From: Thermoproteota archaeon
Lineage (GTDB): Archaea > Thermoproteota > Thermoprotei > Gearchaeales > Gearchaeaceae
Assembly: GCA_021324265.1 (NCBI GenBank)
Contig: JAJPJK010000006.1
Span: 62,001 to 126,000 of the forward strand
DNA: 64,000 nt
Direction of reading: 5' to 3'
Shown here: positions 35,969 through 44,682 of the stretch, piece by piece
How the letters are laid out: every line of letters starts with the position of its first letter
Position numbering within the stretch: the stretch's first letter is position 1
Notes under the pieces: generated by a model
Database searches by the model: none
Seen by the model: only the letters and a program-made list of their open reading frames with translations
Told to the model about the DNA's origin: nothing
Position numbers and translations under genes: made by a program

Positions 35969-36736
35969 ATGAAATTTTTCAAAAGAGAACCAGCGTTAAG
36001 GGAGAAACTCGGTAATATATTGTCTACTGTAAAAATTCATCATTCAAGACTTCTTCTGATAAAGCAAAGGTTGGTAGCAAGAGAAAGAACTCTTTTCGAA
36101 AAGCTACAACTGACGCGAAATAATGAGATGTCAAAGATACTGGCAAATGAGATTGCTGAAATAAGAAAACTCCAAGGCAATATAGATAACATCATAGTAG
36201 CTCTTGAGTCATTCATACTTAGGGCTGAAACTATATTGAGCCTAGATGAATTCACGCAGGCAATAACGCCAATACCGAGGATGATAACCTCCATAAAAGA
36301 GGATGCTAGCAAAATATCACCATATCTTAGCGGGGAAATAGAGGAACTTTTCAATAGCATTGATAATCTTAGAGTATACTATCCTGAGAACAATAATATA
36401 GAAGTTACGATGACTGAGGAAGCTGAAGCGATTTTGAAAGAGGCTGCAGAAATGGCTTCGAGTAACGTTGCAAGAAAACTTCCTGAAATTCCTTTGGCGA
36501 GTCAAGAGAAAAAGGTTTCACATGCTGCTTTACTCGAGGCTGAAGGTTACGGGAATGTTAAAACACAAGGTAGGGAACTAAATCCGTTGGAAGATAAGCT
36601 GATAAGATATATATTGGAAAATAGAGGAAGAATAGATCTTAAGCGGTGCAGTGAAGAGCTTGGAATACCACAAACAAACTTGAACAAACTTCTCGATGAT
36701 CTCATAAAGCAAGGAAAATTGCAAAGGCTAAAGTGA
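35969..36736 (+). CDS. cdvB: CdvB, ESCRT-III with MIM2-like motif and winged helix
   Basis: 255 residues. The ESCRT-III core (residues 10-165) shares the RLVARERTLFEKLQ and EIAEIRKLQGNIDN hairpin with the first copy. A short linker carries ARKLPEIPLAS (residues 168-178), similar to the proline-rich MIM2 motif that binds the MIT domain of CdvC/Vps4. The last 50 residues are a winged helix (LEDKLIRYILENRGRIDLKR and so on), which in Sulfolobus binds the CdvA tail. The stop is 1 bp from the cdvC start. This is the division ESCRT-III most like canonical CdvB. Confidence 0.9.
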   Translation: MKFFKREPALREKLGNILSTVKIHHSRLLLIKQRLVARERTLFEKLQLTRNNEMSKILANEIAEIRKLQGNIDNIIVALESFILRAETILSLDEFTQAITPIPRMITSIKEDASKISPYLSGEIEELFNSIDNLRVYYPENNNIEVTMTEEAEAILKEAAEMASSNVARKLPEIPLASQEKKVSHAALLEAEGYGNVKTQGRELNPLEDKLIRYILENRGRIDLKRCSEELGIPQTNLNKLLDDLIKQGKLQRLK

Positions 36737-36737
36737 A

Positions 36738-37862
36738 ATGTCATACAATACTACAGCTACTTATCTCCAGAATGAAGCCGCAAGGCTGATCGAAGATGCA
36801 ATAAAACTTGAAAAAAGCGGTAATTATGCGAAAGCTATAGAGAAATACAAAGACGCGATAGATTGCTTATCAAAACTTATTGAATTAGATCCAACTTATC
36901 AGCTGAATAAACTTTACATTCAACGCATAGCTCAATGCCAAGCTAAAATCAATGAACTAAAACAGATGATGGAAGGGACTACGGCAGAATATGCTGTCTC
37001 AGATACAGTTTATAATCTTGTTTTGAATGAAGCACCAGATGTAAAATGGGAAGATGTCATTGGCCTTGAAGAAACTAAACGTGCATTAATAGAATCGATA
37101 ATCTATCCTTCTAAGAGACCAGAGCTATTCCCGCTAGGGTGGCCTAGGAATATATTGCTATATGGTCCTCCAGGATGCGGTAAAACATTATTGTGCGCAG
37201 CTGTAGCCAGTGAGATAAAATCCGTCTTTTTCAATGTCGATGCAGCTTCTTTATTTTCCAAGTGGCTGGGTGAGTCGGAAAAAAATGTAGCAAAACTTTT
37301 CAATGCAGCTAGGAAATATGAGAGCGAAAATAAGGTTGTTATAATCTTCATCGATGAGGCAGATTCGATATTTGGAGTAACAAATTATGAAGTTGGCGGC
37401 GAGATTAGGTTAAGGAATCAATTTCTTAAAGAAATGGATGGGCTTGTGGAGAAGAACGTTAATAGGAAAATATATTTGATTGCAGCAACCAACAAGCCTT
37501 GGTTGATGGATCTAGCCTTTATAAGGAGATTTCAGCTAAGACTCTATGTTCCTCCTCCAGACTTCAAAACAAGAGTAGAGCTATTCAAATACTATTCGAA
37601 GGCATTGAATCCTTTACAACTTGATTTCGAAAAACTTGCAAGTGCTACTGAAGGATATAGTGCAAGTGATATTAAGGATATCTGCGTTATGGTTCAGAAT
37701 AGCTTAGCCAGAGAAGTATTCGAACAGATGGGTATGGCTAGCAAGCCAAGACAACCTACAACCGAGGATTTCTTGTTAGCAATAAGTAAGCGAAAACCTT
37801 CAATAACACAGGAGATGATAAAAAGGTATGAAACTTGGTATCAAGAATTCAGAAGTTACTAA
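36738..37862 (+). CDS. cdvC: CdvC, Vps4-type AAA ATPase
   Basis: 374 residues. The N-terminal MIT domain (about 8-78, three helices: EAARLIEDAIKLEKSGNYAK) is followed by the AAA module with Walker A GPPGCGKT (143-150), Walker B IIFIDEAD (202-209) and the sensor AATNKP. The C-terminal helical domain carries SASDIKDICVMVQNSL. It disassembles ESCRT-III filaments during constriction. The final bases overlap the DUF35 gene by 4 bp, end to end. All key ATPase residues are present. Confidence 0.96.
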   Translation: MSYNTTATYLQNEAARLIEDAIKLEKSGNYAKAIEKYKDAIDCLSKLIELDPTYQLNKLYIQRIAQCQAKINELKQMMEGTTAEYAVSDTVYNLVLNEAPDVKWEDVIGLEETKRALIESIIYPSKRPELFPLGWPRNILLYGPPGCGKTLLCAAVASEIKSVFFNVDAASLFSKWLGESEKNVAKLFNAARKYESENKVVIIFIDEADSIFGVTNYEVGGEIRLRNQFLKEMDGLVEKNVNRKIYLIAATNKPWLMDLAFIRRFQLRLYVPPPDFKTRVELFKYYSKALNPLQLDFEKLASATEGYSASDIKDICVMVQNSLAREVFEQMGMASKPRQPTTEDFLLAISKRKPSITQEMIKRYETWYQEFRSY

Positions 37863-38314
37863 ATAGGTCTGAAATAGAGGATATCTTCTAGGCTACCAAT
37901 TCTTTCTTTAGATTCTTTAAATACAGGTTTAACTTTCATTCCTATTTTAGGTTCCTTGACTTCTCCTAGCTTGTGAAGCAATCCACCTTCCACATTCCTG
38001 AACTTTATGTAGGCTAGATAGAAGGGCTCTTTAAGCTCTTTCCCAAAACTATCTAACTTTACTTTTGAAAAAGATTCAACAACACCTTCTTGGTCTATTT
38101 CTCTTAATTCATTCACTTCTTTCCCACAGAACGTACAAAAACTTCTCACTGGTAAAAAGAGTCGACCACAATTTTTACAGTATGCAGCCTTTATTTTACC
38201 TTCATTTTTAATACTGAGTAAAAATTGTTCAGCTAACGGGCCTACTGTATAGAGATATGACTCAGCCTCCATGTCGCCTGGATACCTCAACAATCTGCTA
38301 GTTCTGTTTTCCAT
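37859..38314 (-). CDS. DUF35/OB-fold acyl-CoA-associated zinc protein
   Basis: 151 residues. The rubredoxin-like zinc ribbon is YCKNCGRLFLPVRSFCTFCGKE (two CxxC pairs), followed by an OB fold, the layout of DUF35 proteins such as ChsH2. In archaea these bind next to thiolases or HMG-CoA synthase and hold the CoA channel. It follows 1 bp behind the second DUF35 gene and two thiolase-fold genes on the minus strand, so it is very likely a subunit of that complex. The start ATG at 38314 is well placed. Confidence 0.88.
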   Translation of the reverse strand: MENRTSRLLRYPGDMEAESYLYTVGPLAEQFLLSIKNEGKIKAAYCKNCGRLFLPVRSFCTFCGKEVNELREIDQEGVVESFSKVKLDSFGKELKEPFYLAYIKFRNVEGGLLHKLGEVKEPKIGMKVKPVFKESKERIGSLEDILYFRPI

Positions 38315-38315
38315 A

Positions 38316-38819
38316 TTATGACTTCACTAGTTCAAAATATAATATATCGTTAACATCACCTACGCGTTCCTCACTTTTCTTCCATACAGCTCTAACTCTT
38401 TTACCGAATACTGTCTTTTCAACTACTTCTTTTGGATCGACATTTATTCTATGGAAAATTCCTTGGCCAGGCGCATCGATGAGTTCAATAACACCTACTA
38501 CTTCAGGTCTTTCTGCTTTCCTAGCATCTTGAGTTATATAGCTAACTACTGCTGTATTGACAATTCCTTCATCTCTGACATATACCCATTCATCAGTCAT
38601 TCTAAAGCACTGTTCACAATAAAGCCTAGGAGGTACAAGTATTCTATTGCATTTATTACACTTCCTTCCTATTATTCGACCGTTCTTTAATTCTTGAAGG
38701 TATCTGCTCAATGCTTGACCGGCTGAAAACTCGTATCTTATGTAAGGCTTGTAATATATCGTGATGATTCTCTTCTCTTCCTCTACTCCAACTGCAATAG
38801 ACTTGTAAACTTTTGTCAT
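38316..38819 (-). CDS. DUF35/OB-fold acyl-CoA-associated zinc protein, second copy
   Basis: 167 residues from the ATG at 38819, which overlaps the thiolase-fold stop as ATGA; the longer frame to 38864 would overlap by 49 bp and is less likely. The zinc ribbon reads RKCNKCNRILVPPRLYCEQC and is followed by an OB fold. It has a longer N-terminus than the first copy. The two differ clearly, so they probably pair with different partners of the complex rather than being redundant. Function in the complex is an inference. Confidence 0.85.
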   Translation of the reverse strand: MTKVYKSIAVGVEEEKRIITIYYKPYIRYEFSAGQALSRYLQELKNGRIIGRKCNKCNRILVPPRLYCEQCFRMTDEWVYVRDEGIVNTAVVSYITQDARKAERPEVVGVIELIDAPGQGIFHRINVDPKEVVEKTVFGKRVRAVWKKSEERVGDVNDILYFELVKS

Positions 38820-39994
38820 GTCTTGGTTATAACAACTGTACTTACTTGCATTAAGTCGCCCCAAGCCTGGGCAAGACCGTATCCACGCTTGATTCTAACC
38901 TGTCTTTTTCCAGCTTCATATCTATGCTGCCAAAATAGTTCGCATACCTTCATCATACCGGCTGCAGCTATCGGATTTCCAACTCCCAACAATCCTCCGC
39001 TTGGACATATAGGTAGATCTCCATCTCTCTGCGTGACTCCTTCCTTAGTTAATTTAGGAGCTTCACCCTTATTAGCTATTTGTAATCCTTCCATGTGATG
39101 GAGCTCTTTATAATCAAATGGATCATAGACCTCTGCAAAATCGAGCTGTTTCCTAGGATTTTCTATGCCGGCCATTCTATAAGCCATATTACCTGCTTCT
39201 TCTAAATATTTAGGATACGCAAGTTCTCTTGAAGTCCAGTGGGTGGAATCCAAATTCCAGCCAACGCCCTCAATCCATACAGGCGAATCGGTAATCTTTC
39301 TAGCAACCCTCTCACTTACAAGAACTACTGCAGCAGCGCCTTCAGAAACAGGGCTGATATCCAGTCTTTGGACAGGCCATACTAAAACCTCGCTTTTTAA
39401 TACGTCGTCAACGCTAATATTCGCTGCCGCTTGTGCTGCTGGATGATCTAGTGCATTTCTCTTATTCTTTACAGACACAAGTGCTATGTCTTCTTTCTTG
39501 ATATTGTACTTATACATATATCGATGCATCTCCATGGCAAAGATCCAAATTAAGTTTGGATTCAAGGGCCTTTCTACGATGGGATCCCATATATACTTAA
39601 ACAAGCCTTGAGGATGGGGTCTAGCATTGCTCATCTTTTCTTCTGCGACTGCTAAAACTATGTCGTAAAGCCCTGAAGCTATATGCCACCATCCTGCAAT
39701 AGCTGTAAACACGCCTGTAGCTCCTCCTACAAATACGCGTTTCACTGGCTTCATATATCCCATCGATCCATCGCTGAGATGCTCTCCTTTCATATGAAAG
39801 CCATCGAAAGCATCTGGCGCAGATCCTATCACAACGGCCTCTACATCTTTTACATCAAGTCCAGCAGAGTCTAATGCAACCCTACTTGCTTCGAATGCCA
39901 ATTCTTGTGGGGTTTCCTTCAATCTCCTTCTAAATAATGTCATACCCGCGCCAACTATCGCAACTCTATTCTTTATGTTAATGTTTGTTTTCAT
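38816..39994 (-). CDS. Thiolase-fold protein lacking catalytic Cys and His (SCP-x/Ltp2-like)
   Basis: 392 residues from the ATG at 39994; an earlier frame start at 40069 would add a 25-residue tail not seen in thiolases. The thiolase fold is plain: RVAIVGAGMT at the start, IYDIVLAVAEEKMSN as the mid-strand, and a C-terminal GGLLGVGNPIAAAG. The nucleophilic Cys normally in a CASG-like motif is replaced (RVFVGGATG, Gly91 by alignment). The GHP His is Asn340, and the late Cys is also absent. It resembles Ltp2-type aldolases and other degenerate SCP-x proteins that act with DUF35 partners. The reaction is unknown. Confidence 0.85.
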   Translation of the reverse strand: MKTNINIKNRVAIVGAGMTLFRRRLKETPQELAFEASRVALDSAGLDVKDVEAVVIGSAPDAFDGFHMKGEHLSDGSMGYMKPVKRVFVGGATGVFTAIAGWWHIASGLYDIVLAVAEEKMSNARPHPQGLFKYIWDPIVERPLNPNLIWIFAMEMHRYMYKYNIKKEDIALVSVKNKRNALDHPAAQAAANISVDDVLKSEVLVWPVQRLDISPVSEGAAAVVLVSERVARKITDSPVWIEGVGWNLDSTHWTSRELAYPKYLEEAGNMAYRMAGIENPRKQLDFAEVYDPFDYKELHHMEGLQIANKGEAPKLTKEGVTQRDGDLPICPSGGLLGVGNPIAAAGMMKVCELFWQHRYEAGKRQVRIKRGYGLAQAWGDLMQVSTVVITKT

Positions 39995-39996
39995 GT

Positions 39997-41142
39997 TTAT
40001 GCACCATTGCTTAATGCACAAACTGCATATGTTGAGGTAGGTATACCACGCCAGCTTGCGATAAGACATCTGTTTGCATTTTTCAACTGCATCTGTCCTG
40101 CCTCATTCCTGAGCTGTAAAAATGCTTCATAAACTCTTGCTAGTCCTCCTGCATCTAAGGGCACACCTGTAGCGAGATAGCCTCCACTTGCATTTACAAT
40201 TCTATCTCCTTCTTTTGAAAATCTACCTTCTCTCAAATCCTTTTTTATTGTATCTTTGTTTGAAACTTTTAGCGCTTCTATATGCATCAATTCTCTATAG
40301 CTGAATCTATCATCTATCTCGAAGAAATCAATGTATTTCGGATTTAAGTTTGTTCGATCATAAACCTTCTGTGCAGCTAGTTCTAACGCATTTGTAGAAA
40401 AGCCCCTTAGAGGAGTAAGGCTGCTTTCTGAACACCAGTATAATCCTTCAATCCAAACTGGCTTATTTGAAAGTTTCTCAGCCTTTTCTTTAGAAGCCAA
40501 AACCACCACTACGAATGCATCAGTATATTGCGCAATATCATATTCAGATAATGGATCGAAAATTTTTTCGCTCTTTTTTACAGCTTCTAAATCAACAGTA
40601 ATACTATAGCTCGCTCTCGGGTTGAGGAGACCGTTTTCCTTATTTTTCTTAATAATCAATGCTAGATCATCATTAGAGATGCCTCTTTTTTCCATATAGT
40701 TTCTTGCTTCTAATGAGGCTAAGTAGTTTGGATGGAAGTTTAGGAAGCGTTCATAAACTGGATCCATTGCAAATTCTAAAATCTTTTCGGGCGATACTAA
40801 ATTGCTGGCCTTGGAGTGTGCTTCTACTACAACAATATCGCATAGTCCGGATTTGATCAGCATATAACCGCTAGCCAAACCAATAAGACTCTCGCTTGTG
40901 ACGGTAGAAACGGGCTTTAAAACACCTCCTAGTTGATCAACTGCGAATTCATTAGAAATTGCTATTCCTACATTGAAATCTTCTTCACATGCGATGAAAC
41001 TATCAACGTCTTTTCGCGGATCTATGTTGCATTGTTCATAGGCTCTCATCGCTGCAAGGAATGTTCCTTCTCTGAAAGATACCTCATCAGTTATTGGTTT
41101 AAATCCATAATAGCCAGCTCCTATAATGGCTACTTCGCTCAT
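39997..41142 (-). CDS. Second thiolase-fold protein lacking catalytic Cys and His
   Basis: 381 residues. The N-terminus EVAIIGAGYYGFKP and the central SGLCDIVVVEAHSKAS follow the thiolase fold. The Cys position is occupied by STVTSESLIG without cysteine, and the GHP loop reads GGYLATGVPLDAGG. It is more diverged than its neighbour and has fewer family residues, so it may be a non-catalytic partner. It starts the four-gene minus-strand operon, with 2 bp to the next gene. In SCP-x/DUF35 complexes, heteromers of this kind are plausible. Function unknown. Confidence 0.8.
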   Translation of the reverse strand: MSEVAIIGAGYYGFKPITDEVSFREGTFLAAMRAYEQCNIDPRKDVDSFIACEEDFNVGIAISNEFAVDQLGGVLKPVSTVTSESLIGLASGYMLIKSGLCDIVVVEAHSKASNLVSPEKILEFAMDPVYERFLNFHPNYLASLEARNYMEKRGISNDDLALIIKKNKENGLLNPRASYSITVDLEAVKKSEKIFDPLSEYDIAQYTDAFVVVVLASKEKAEKLSNKPVWIEGLYWCSESSLTPLRGFSTNALELAAQKVYDRTNLNPKYIDFFEIDDRFSYRELMHIEALKVSNKDTIKKDLREGRFSKEGDRIVNASGGYLATGVPLDAGGLARVYEAFLQLRNEAGQMQLKNANRCLIASWRGIPTSTYAVCALSNGA

Positions 41143-41171
41143 TGAAATATAATCAGTGAAACTCTTAAAAA

Positions 41172-42362
41172 CTAATCCCTAAGAGCTGCTTTCCTCTTTA
41201 GAATTTCTAGAAATTCTTCGATCTTTATATCACTTAACTGCTTACCGTCCCTTTCTCTTACAGTTATGGTTTTGCTTTCCATTTCCTTTTTACCTACAAT
41301 GACAATGTATGGAACCTTTGCCTTTGTGGCGTTAAAAATTTTCTTGTCTAAAGTTGCATTACTGTCATCCAATGCTACCCTGAATTGGGAGAGTTTTTCC
41401 TTTACTTGTTTAGCATAATCGATGAATTTTTCTGATATTGGTAGGACTCTGACTTGCTCTGGAGCACACCAAAAAGGTAATTTTCCTTGATAATGCTCTA
41501 ACATGATACCTATGAAACGTTCCAATGAACCGAGGATTGCTCTATGTATCATTACAGGCACCTCAGGCTTCCCATCGCTACTTATATATGTGAGCTTGAA
41601 TCTTCTAGGCAAATTGAAATCGAGCTGTATTGTAGTGCATTGCCAGTATCTACCTAGCGAATCCTTTGCATCTATGTCTATTTTAGGTCCATAAAATGCT
41701 CCTTCCTTTTCCTTGATTTCGTATTCCAACTTGTTTCTATCTAAGCAATTCTTAAGTGCTTTTGTTGCTCTATCCCAAAGCCTAATACTACCTATATATT
41801 GATCAGGCCTAGTAGAGAGTTTGATCTTGAAATCCTTAAGACTAAATAATGAGAGAATCTCGATAGCATTTTTTAGTAATGAATTCACTTCTTCTTCTAT
41901 TTGATCTTCTCTTAGAAAAACATGGCCATCATCTTGTGTTATCGATCTAACTCTTAATAATCCAAGTAATTCACCCGATTGTTCATTTCTATAGACCGTT
42001 CCGAATTCAGAAAATCTTATTGGTAGATCACGATAGCTTCTGATCTCGCTTTTGTAAAGCAAGCAATGTCCTGGGCAATTCATCGGTTTTAAAGCATAGC
42101 GTTCATTACCTTTACCCACTATGAACATCCTGTCCTTATATTTTTTAAGATGTCCGGATATTTTCCATAGATCGATTTTAAATAAGTGTGGAGTCCAAAC
42201 CTCTTGGTAGCCAGCTTTTGTATTTACCTCTCGCATTAGCTTCATGAGTTCTTCCCTAATTATGAAACCGTTTGGTTTGAACAAGGGCAATCCTGAGCCA
42301 CTCTCGTTAGGTATTACAAAAATCCCTAGTTCCTGTCCTAGTTCTATATGATTTTTAGACAT
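41172..42362 (-). CDS. thrS: Threonyl-tRNA synthetase, catalytic-only form
   Basis: 396 residues against about 620 for full-length enzymes. It begins directly with the class II catalytic domain (HIELGQELGIFVIPNESGSG), so the TGS and N2 editing domains are missing. The zinc ligand Cys96 is in LKPMNCPGH, and motif 2 is FSEFGTVYRNEQSGEL. The anticodon-binding domain starts near residue 300 (APEQVRVLPISEKF). Crenarchaea often split ThrRS into catalytic and editing proteins; the editing partner is not in this window. The enzyme still charges tRNA-Thr but would leave Ser-tRNA-Thr uncorrected on its own. Confidence 0.92.
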   Translation of the reverse strand: MSKNHIELGQELGIFVIPNESGSGLPLFKPNGFIIREELMKLMREVNTKAGYQEVWTPHLFKIDLWKISGHLKKYKDRMFIVGKGNERYALKPMNCPGHCLLYKSEIRSYRDLPIRFSEFGTVYRNEQSGELLGLLRVRSITQDDGHVFLREDQIEEEVNSLLKNAIEILSLFSLKDFKIKLSTRPDQYIGSIRLWDRATKALKNCLDRNKLEYEIKEKEGAFYGPKIDIDAKDSLGRYWQCTTIQLDFNLPRRFKLTYISSDGKPEVPVMIHRAILGSLERFIGIMLEHYQGKLPFWCAPEQVRVLPISEKFIDYAKQVKEKLSQFRVALDDSNATLDKKIFNATKAKVPYIVIVGKKEMESKTITVRERDGKQLSDIKIEEFLEILKRKAALRD

Positions 42363-42440
42363 ACTTTATAGAACTAGAATGATAATTTTAAAGTTGTTTT
42401 GGATTAATCTTAATATTAAGGTTGAATAAATATAACACGG

Positions 42441-43499
42441 ATGAAAGAAGCCGTTCTATACGAAAAGCTACCAAATGACCGTGTCAGATGTACTGCTTGC
42501 GCTAGATATTGTAATATACCTAAAGGTTTAATCGGGCTATGCGGTATCAGACAGAATATAGATGGAAGACTACATTTACTTGTTTATGGAAAAGTTATAG
42601 CCAGCCATATAGACCCTATAGAGAAAAAGCCATTGGTTCATTTCCATCCTGGATCTAGAGTATTATCGATAGCAACGACAGGCTGTAATTGGATGTGCCA
42701 ATATTGCCAAAATTTCGATATAAGCCAGAGAAGAAAGGTTGAGGGCGAAGATGTAACGCCTGAAGAAGTCGTTGAGACAGCACTGAAGATGAGATGTGAT
42801 GGTATAACTTATACTTATAATGAACCCACAATATTCATTGAATTCGCACATGATATAGGCGTTCTGGCCAGAAAGGAGGGCCTTTTTAATACTTTCGTTT
42901 CAAATGGTTATCTAACTCCTGAAGCTATAAAGATGCTGGGTAATTTTTTAGATGCCATTACAGTTGACTTCAAAGGAAATGGCGAGAAAAACTTCATGCA
43001 AAAATACATTTTTGTACCGGGTCCTGAGCCTATATTTGAATCTTTGTTGGAGTTGAAGAAGACTAATATTCATGTTGAAATAACAGACTTAGTTGTACCT
43101 CAAATAGGTGATGATCTGGAAGCAGCTAGGAAGCTTGTCAGATGGATTTACGATAATCTTGGGCCCGACATGCCCATACATTTCCTACGTTTCCATCCTG
43201 ATTATAGATTAATGAACTTACCATATACGCCTATAGAAACTTTAGAGAAACATTATGAAGTTGCGAAAGAAGAAGGTATGCGATATGTTTACATAGGTAA
43301 TGTGCCTGGACACCCTTATGAGCATACTTATTGCCCAGGATGCGGGAAAATAGTGATCAAAAGGTATTCCTTTGATATACTTGCTTGGAACTTGGATGAG
43401 CAAAATAGATGCAAATACTGCGGTTATCAAATACCTATTATAGGCAAATTGAGCAGAAACGTATCTAAGATGCGATTCCTACCAGTCTTTTTCAGTTAA
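42441..43499 (+). CDS. AmmeMemoRadiSam-type radical SAM protein (PflA-related)
   Basis: 352 residues. The Fe-S motif is [14 protein letters not shown] (CxxxCxxC), near residue 78. The N-terminal [21 protein letters not shown] and the sequence [17 protein letters not shown]-like block are the pattern of the AmmeMemoRadiSam system radical SAM enzyme. A C-terminal zinc ribbon follows (CPGCGKIVI and CKYCGYQIP). This system also involves Memo and AmmeMemoRadiSam-A proteins, not seen here. Its reaction is unknown; modification of a protein or lipid is suspected. It precedes the glycosyltransferase gene by 6 bp. Confidence 0.88.
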   Translation: MKEAVLYEKLPNDRVRCTACARYCNIPKGLIGLCGIRQNIDGRLHLLVYGKVIASHIDPIEKKPLVHFHPGSRVLSIATTGCNWMCQYCQNFDISQRRKVEGEDVTPEEVVETALKMRCDGITYTYNEPTIFIEFAHDIGVLARKEGLFNTFVSNGYLTPEAIKMLGNFLDAITVDFKGNGEKNFMQKYIFVPGPEPIFESLLELKKTNIHVEITDLVVPQIGDDLEAARKLVRWIYDNLGPDMPIHFLRFHPDYRLMNLPYTPIETLEKHYEVAKEEGMRYVYIGNVPGHPYEHTYCPGCGKIVIKRYSFDILAWNLDEQNRCKYCGYQIPIIGKLSRNVSKMRFLPVFFS

Positions 43500-43505
43500 A
43501 AAAGA

Positions 43506-44645
43506 ATGCTTCTAGAAATCCTATTGATAGTCTACACAATTTTCTTGATACTAATAAATTTAGGACAACTTTATCTTTTCAAAATATTACCGTCTCTGCA
43601 CTCAGACCGCATAATTGAAAGAGAGCCAAGGGTTTCGATAATTATACCTGTAAGGAATGAAGGAAAGAAACTAAAAGAAAGTCTCGAATCAATTTTAAAC
43701 CAAGATTATAGTAATAAAGAAATTATCGTTGTTGAAGGCGGTTCAACCGATAATACAAGAGAAATACTTGGCTTTTTCAAGGACAGAATAAAGATTGTGA
43801 ATGAACCCCCTTTACCAAATGGATGGGTGGGCAAGAACTGGGCCTGCTATGTCGGCTACCATGAGGCCAAAGGTGAGTATCTATTATTCACTGATGGTGA
43901 TACGATTCATGATAGAAACTTACTTAAAACAGCGATTTCTAAAATGGAGGAAGAGAAGGCAGACTTTCTTACGCTTATTCCATCTTTGGAGATGAAAAGT
44001 ACTACGGTCAAAATGGTTTTGCCTATAATAGGTCAGTTTATATACGTTGTGAATTTAGCTCCATATTTCAATACGAGTAGCAGATTCGGGATTTTTGGGA
44101 ACGGGCAATATATGCTGATAAAAAGGGATGCATATGCAAAGATAGGAGGTCATGAAGCGGTCAAAAGCAAAATAATTGAAGATTTCAATTTGGCTAAACT
44201 TTTGAAGAAATCCAATTTTAGAGTAAGGCTCTACAATGGTCTATCGTTATTTAAGGTAAGGATGTATGATGACATGAAAGAGATGCTTGAGGGTTGGGGT
44301 AAAAACCTTTACATTGGTCTTAGAGCAAAATTGAGTTACTTATGTTTGGCAATACTTTCTTTAATCTTTATTTACTTATTTCCTTTTTTCATGTTTACAT
44401 ACGATGTTTATAATTGGTTTTTTGGTTCTCAAATGATTTTCTTTCCTTTTTCTTTTGTCCTCTATTTATTTTATATCTTAAGATTTGGTATTATGTATTA
44501 TAAGCTTAATACAAATTTTCTTTTTGGCTTTCTATATTTTATTCCTATAATTTTAACGATATATCTATTGATTTACTCATATATAAAGTATAGAAAAGGA
44601 ATAGTCTGGAAGGGAAGGATTTACAAAGGTAGCGAGATAATCTAA
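43506..44645 (+). CDS. Family 2 glycosyltransferase, membrane-bound
   Basis: 379 residues. An N-terminal helix (residues 3-26) is followed by the GT-A domain with VSIIIPVRNEGKKLKESLESIL, the nucleotide-binding VEGGSTDNT and the metal-binding FTDGDT (DxD-like). The acceptor region has GGHEAVKSKIIEDFNLAK, typical of GT2 synthases, then several C-terminal helices. The overall layout is like bacterioruberin or dolichyl-related GT2 enzymes, but the acceptor is unknown. It is probably cotranscribed with the preceding radical SAM gene. Confidence 0.88.
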   Translation: MLLEILLIVYTIFLILINLGQLYLFKILPSLHSDRIIEREPRVSIIIPVRNEGKKLKESLESILNQDYSNKEIIVVEGGSTDNTREILGFFKDRIKIVNEPPLPNGWVGKNWACYVGYHEAKGEYLLFTDGDTIHDRNLLKTAISKMEEEKADFLTLIPSLEMKSTTVKMVLPIIGQFIYVVNLAPYFNTSSRFGIFGNGQYMLIKRDAYAKIGGHEAVKSKIIEDFNLAKLLKKSNFRVRLYNGLSLFKVRMYDDMKEMLEGWGKNLYIGLRAKLSYLCLAILSLIFIYLFPFFMFTYDVYNWFFGSQMIFFPFSFVLYLFYILRFGIMYYKLNTNFLFGFLYFIPIILTIYLLIYSYIKYRKGIVWKGRIYKGSEII

Positions 44646-44652
44646 CGTAAAG

Positions 44653-44661
44653 CATATATAA
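44653..44661 (+). promoter_or_regulatory. Probable TATA box for the IscA-like gene
   Basis: CATATATAA centred about 26 bases ahead of the ATG at 44683. No ribosome-binding site precedes the start, so leaderless transcription is likely. Confidence 0.5.
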
Positions 44662-44682
44662 CCTATAGAATAAACTATACCT

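Noticed and set aside
39995-40069. Longer start for the first thiolase-fold protein
   Set aside because: The extra 25 residues overlap the previous gene's 3' end and contain no family-like sequence, while the ATG at 39994 begins the standard VAIVGAGMT strand.
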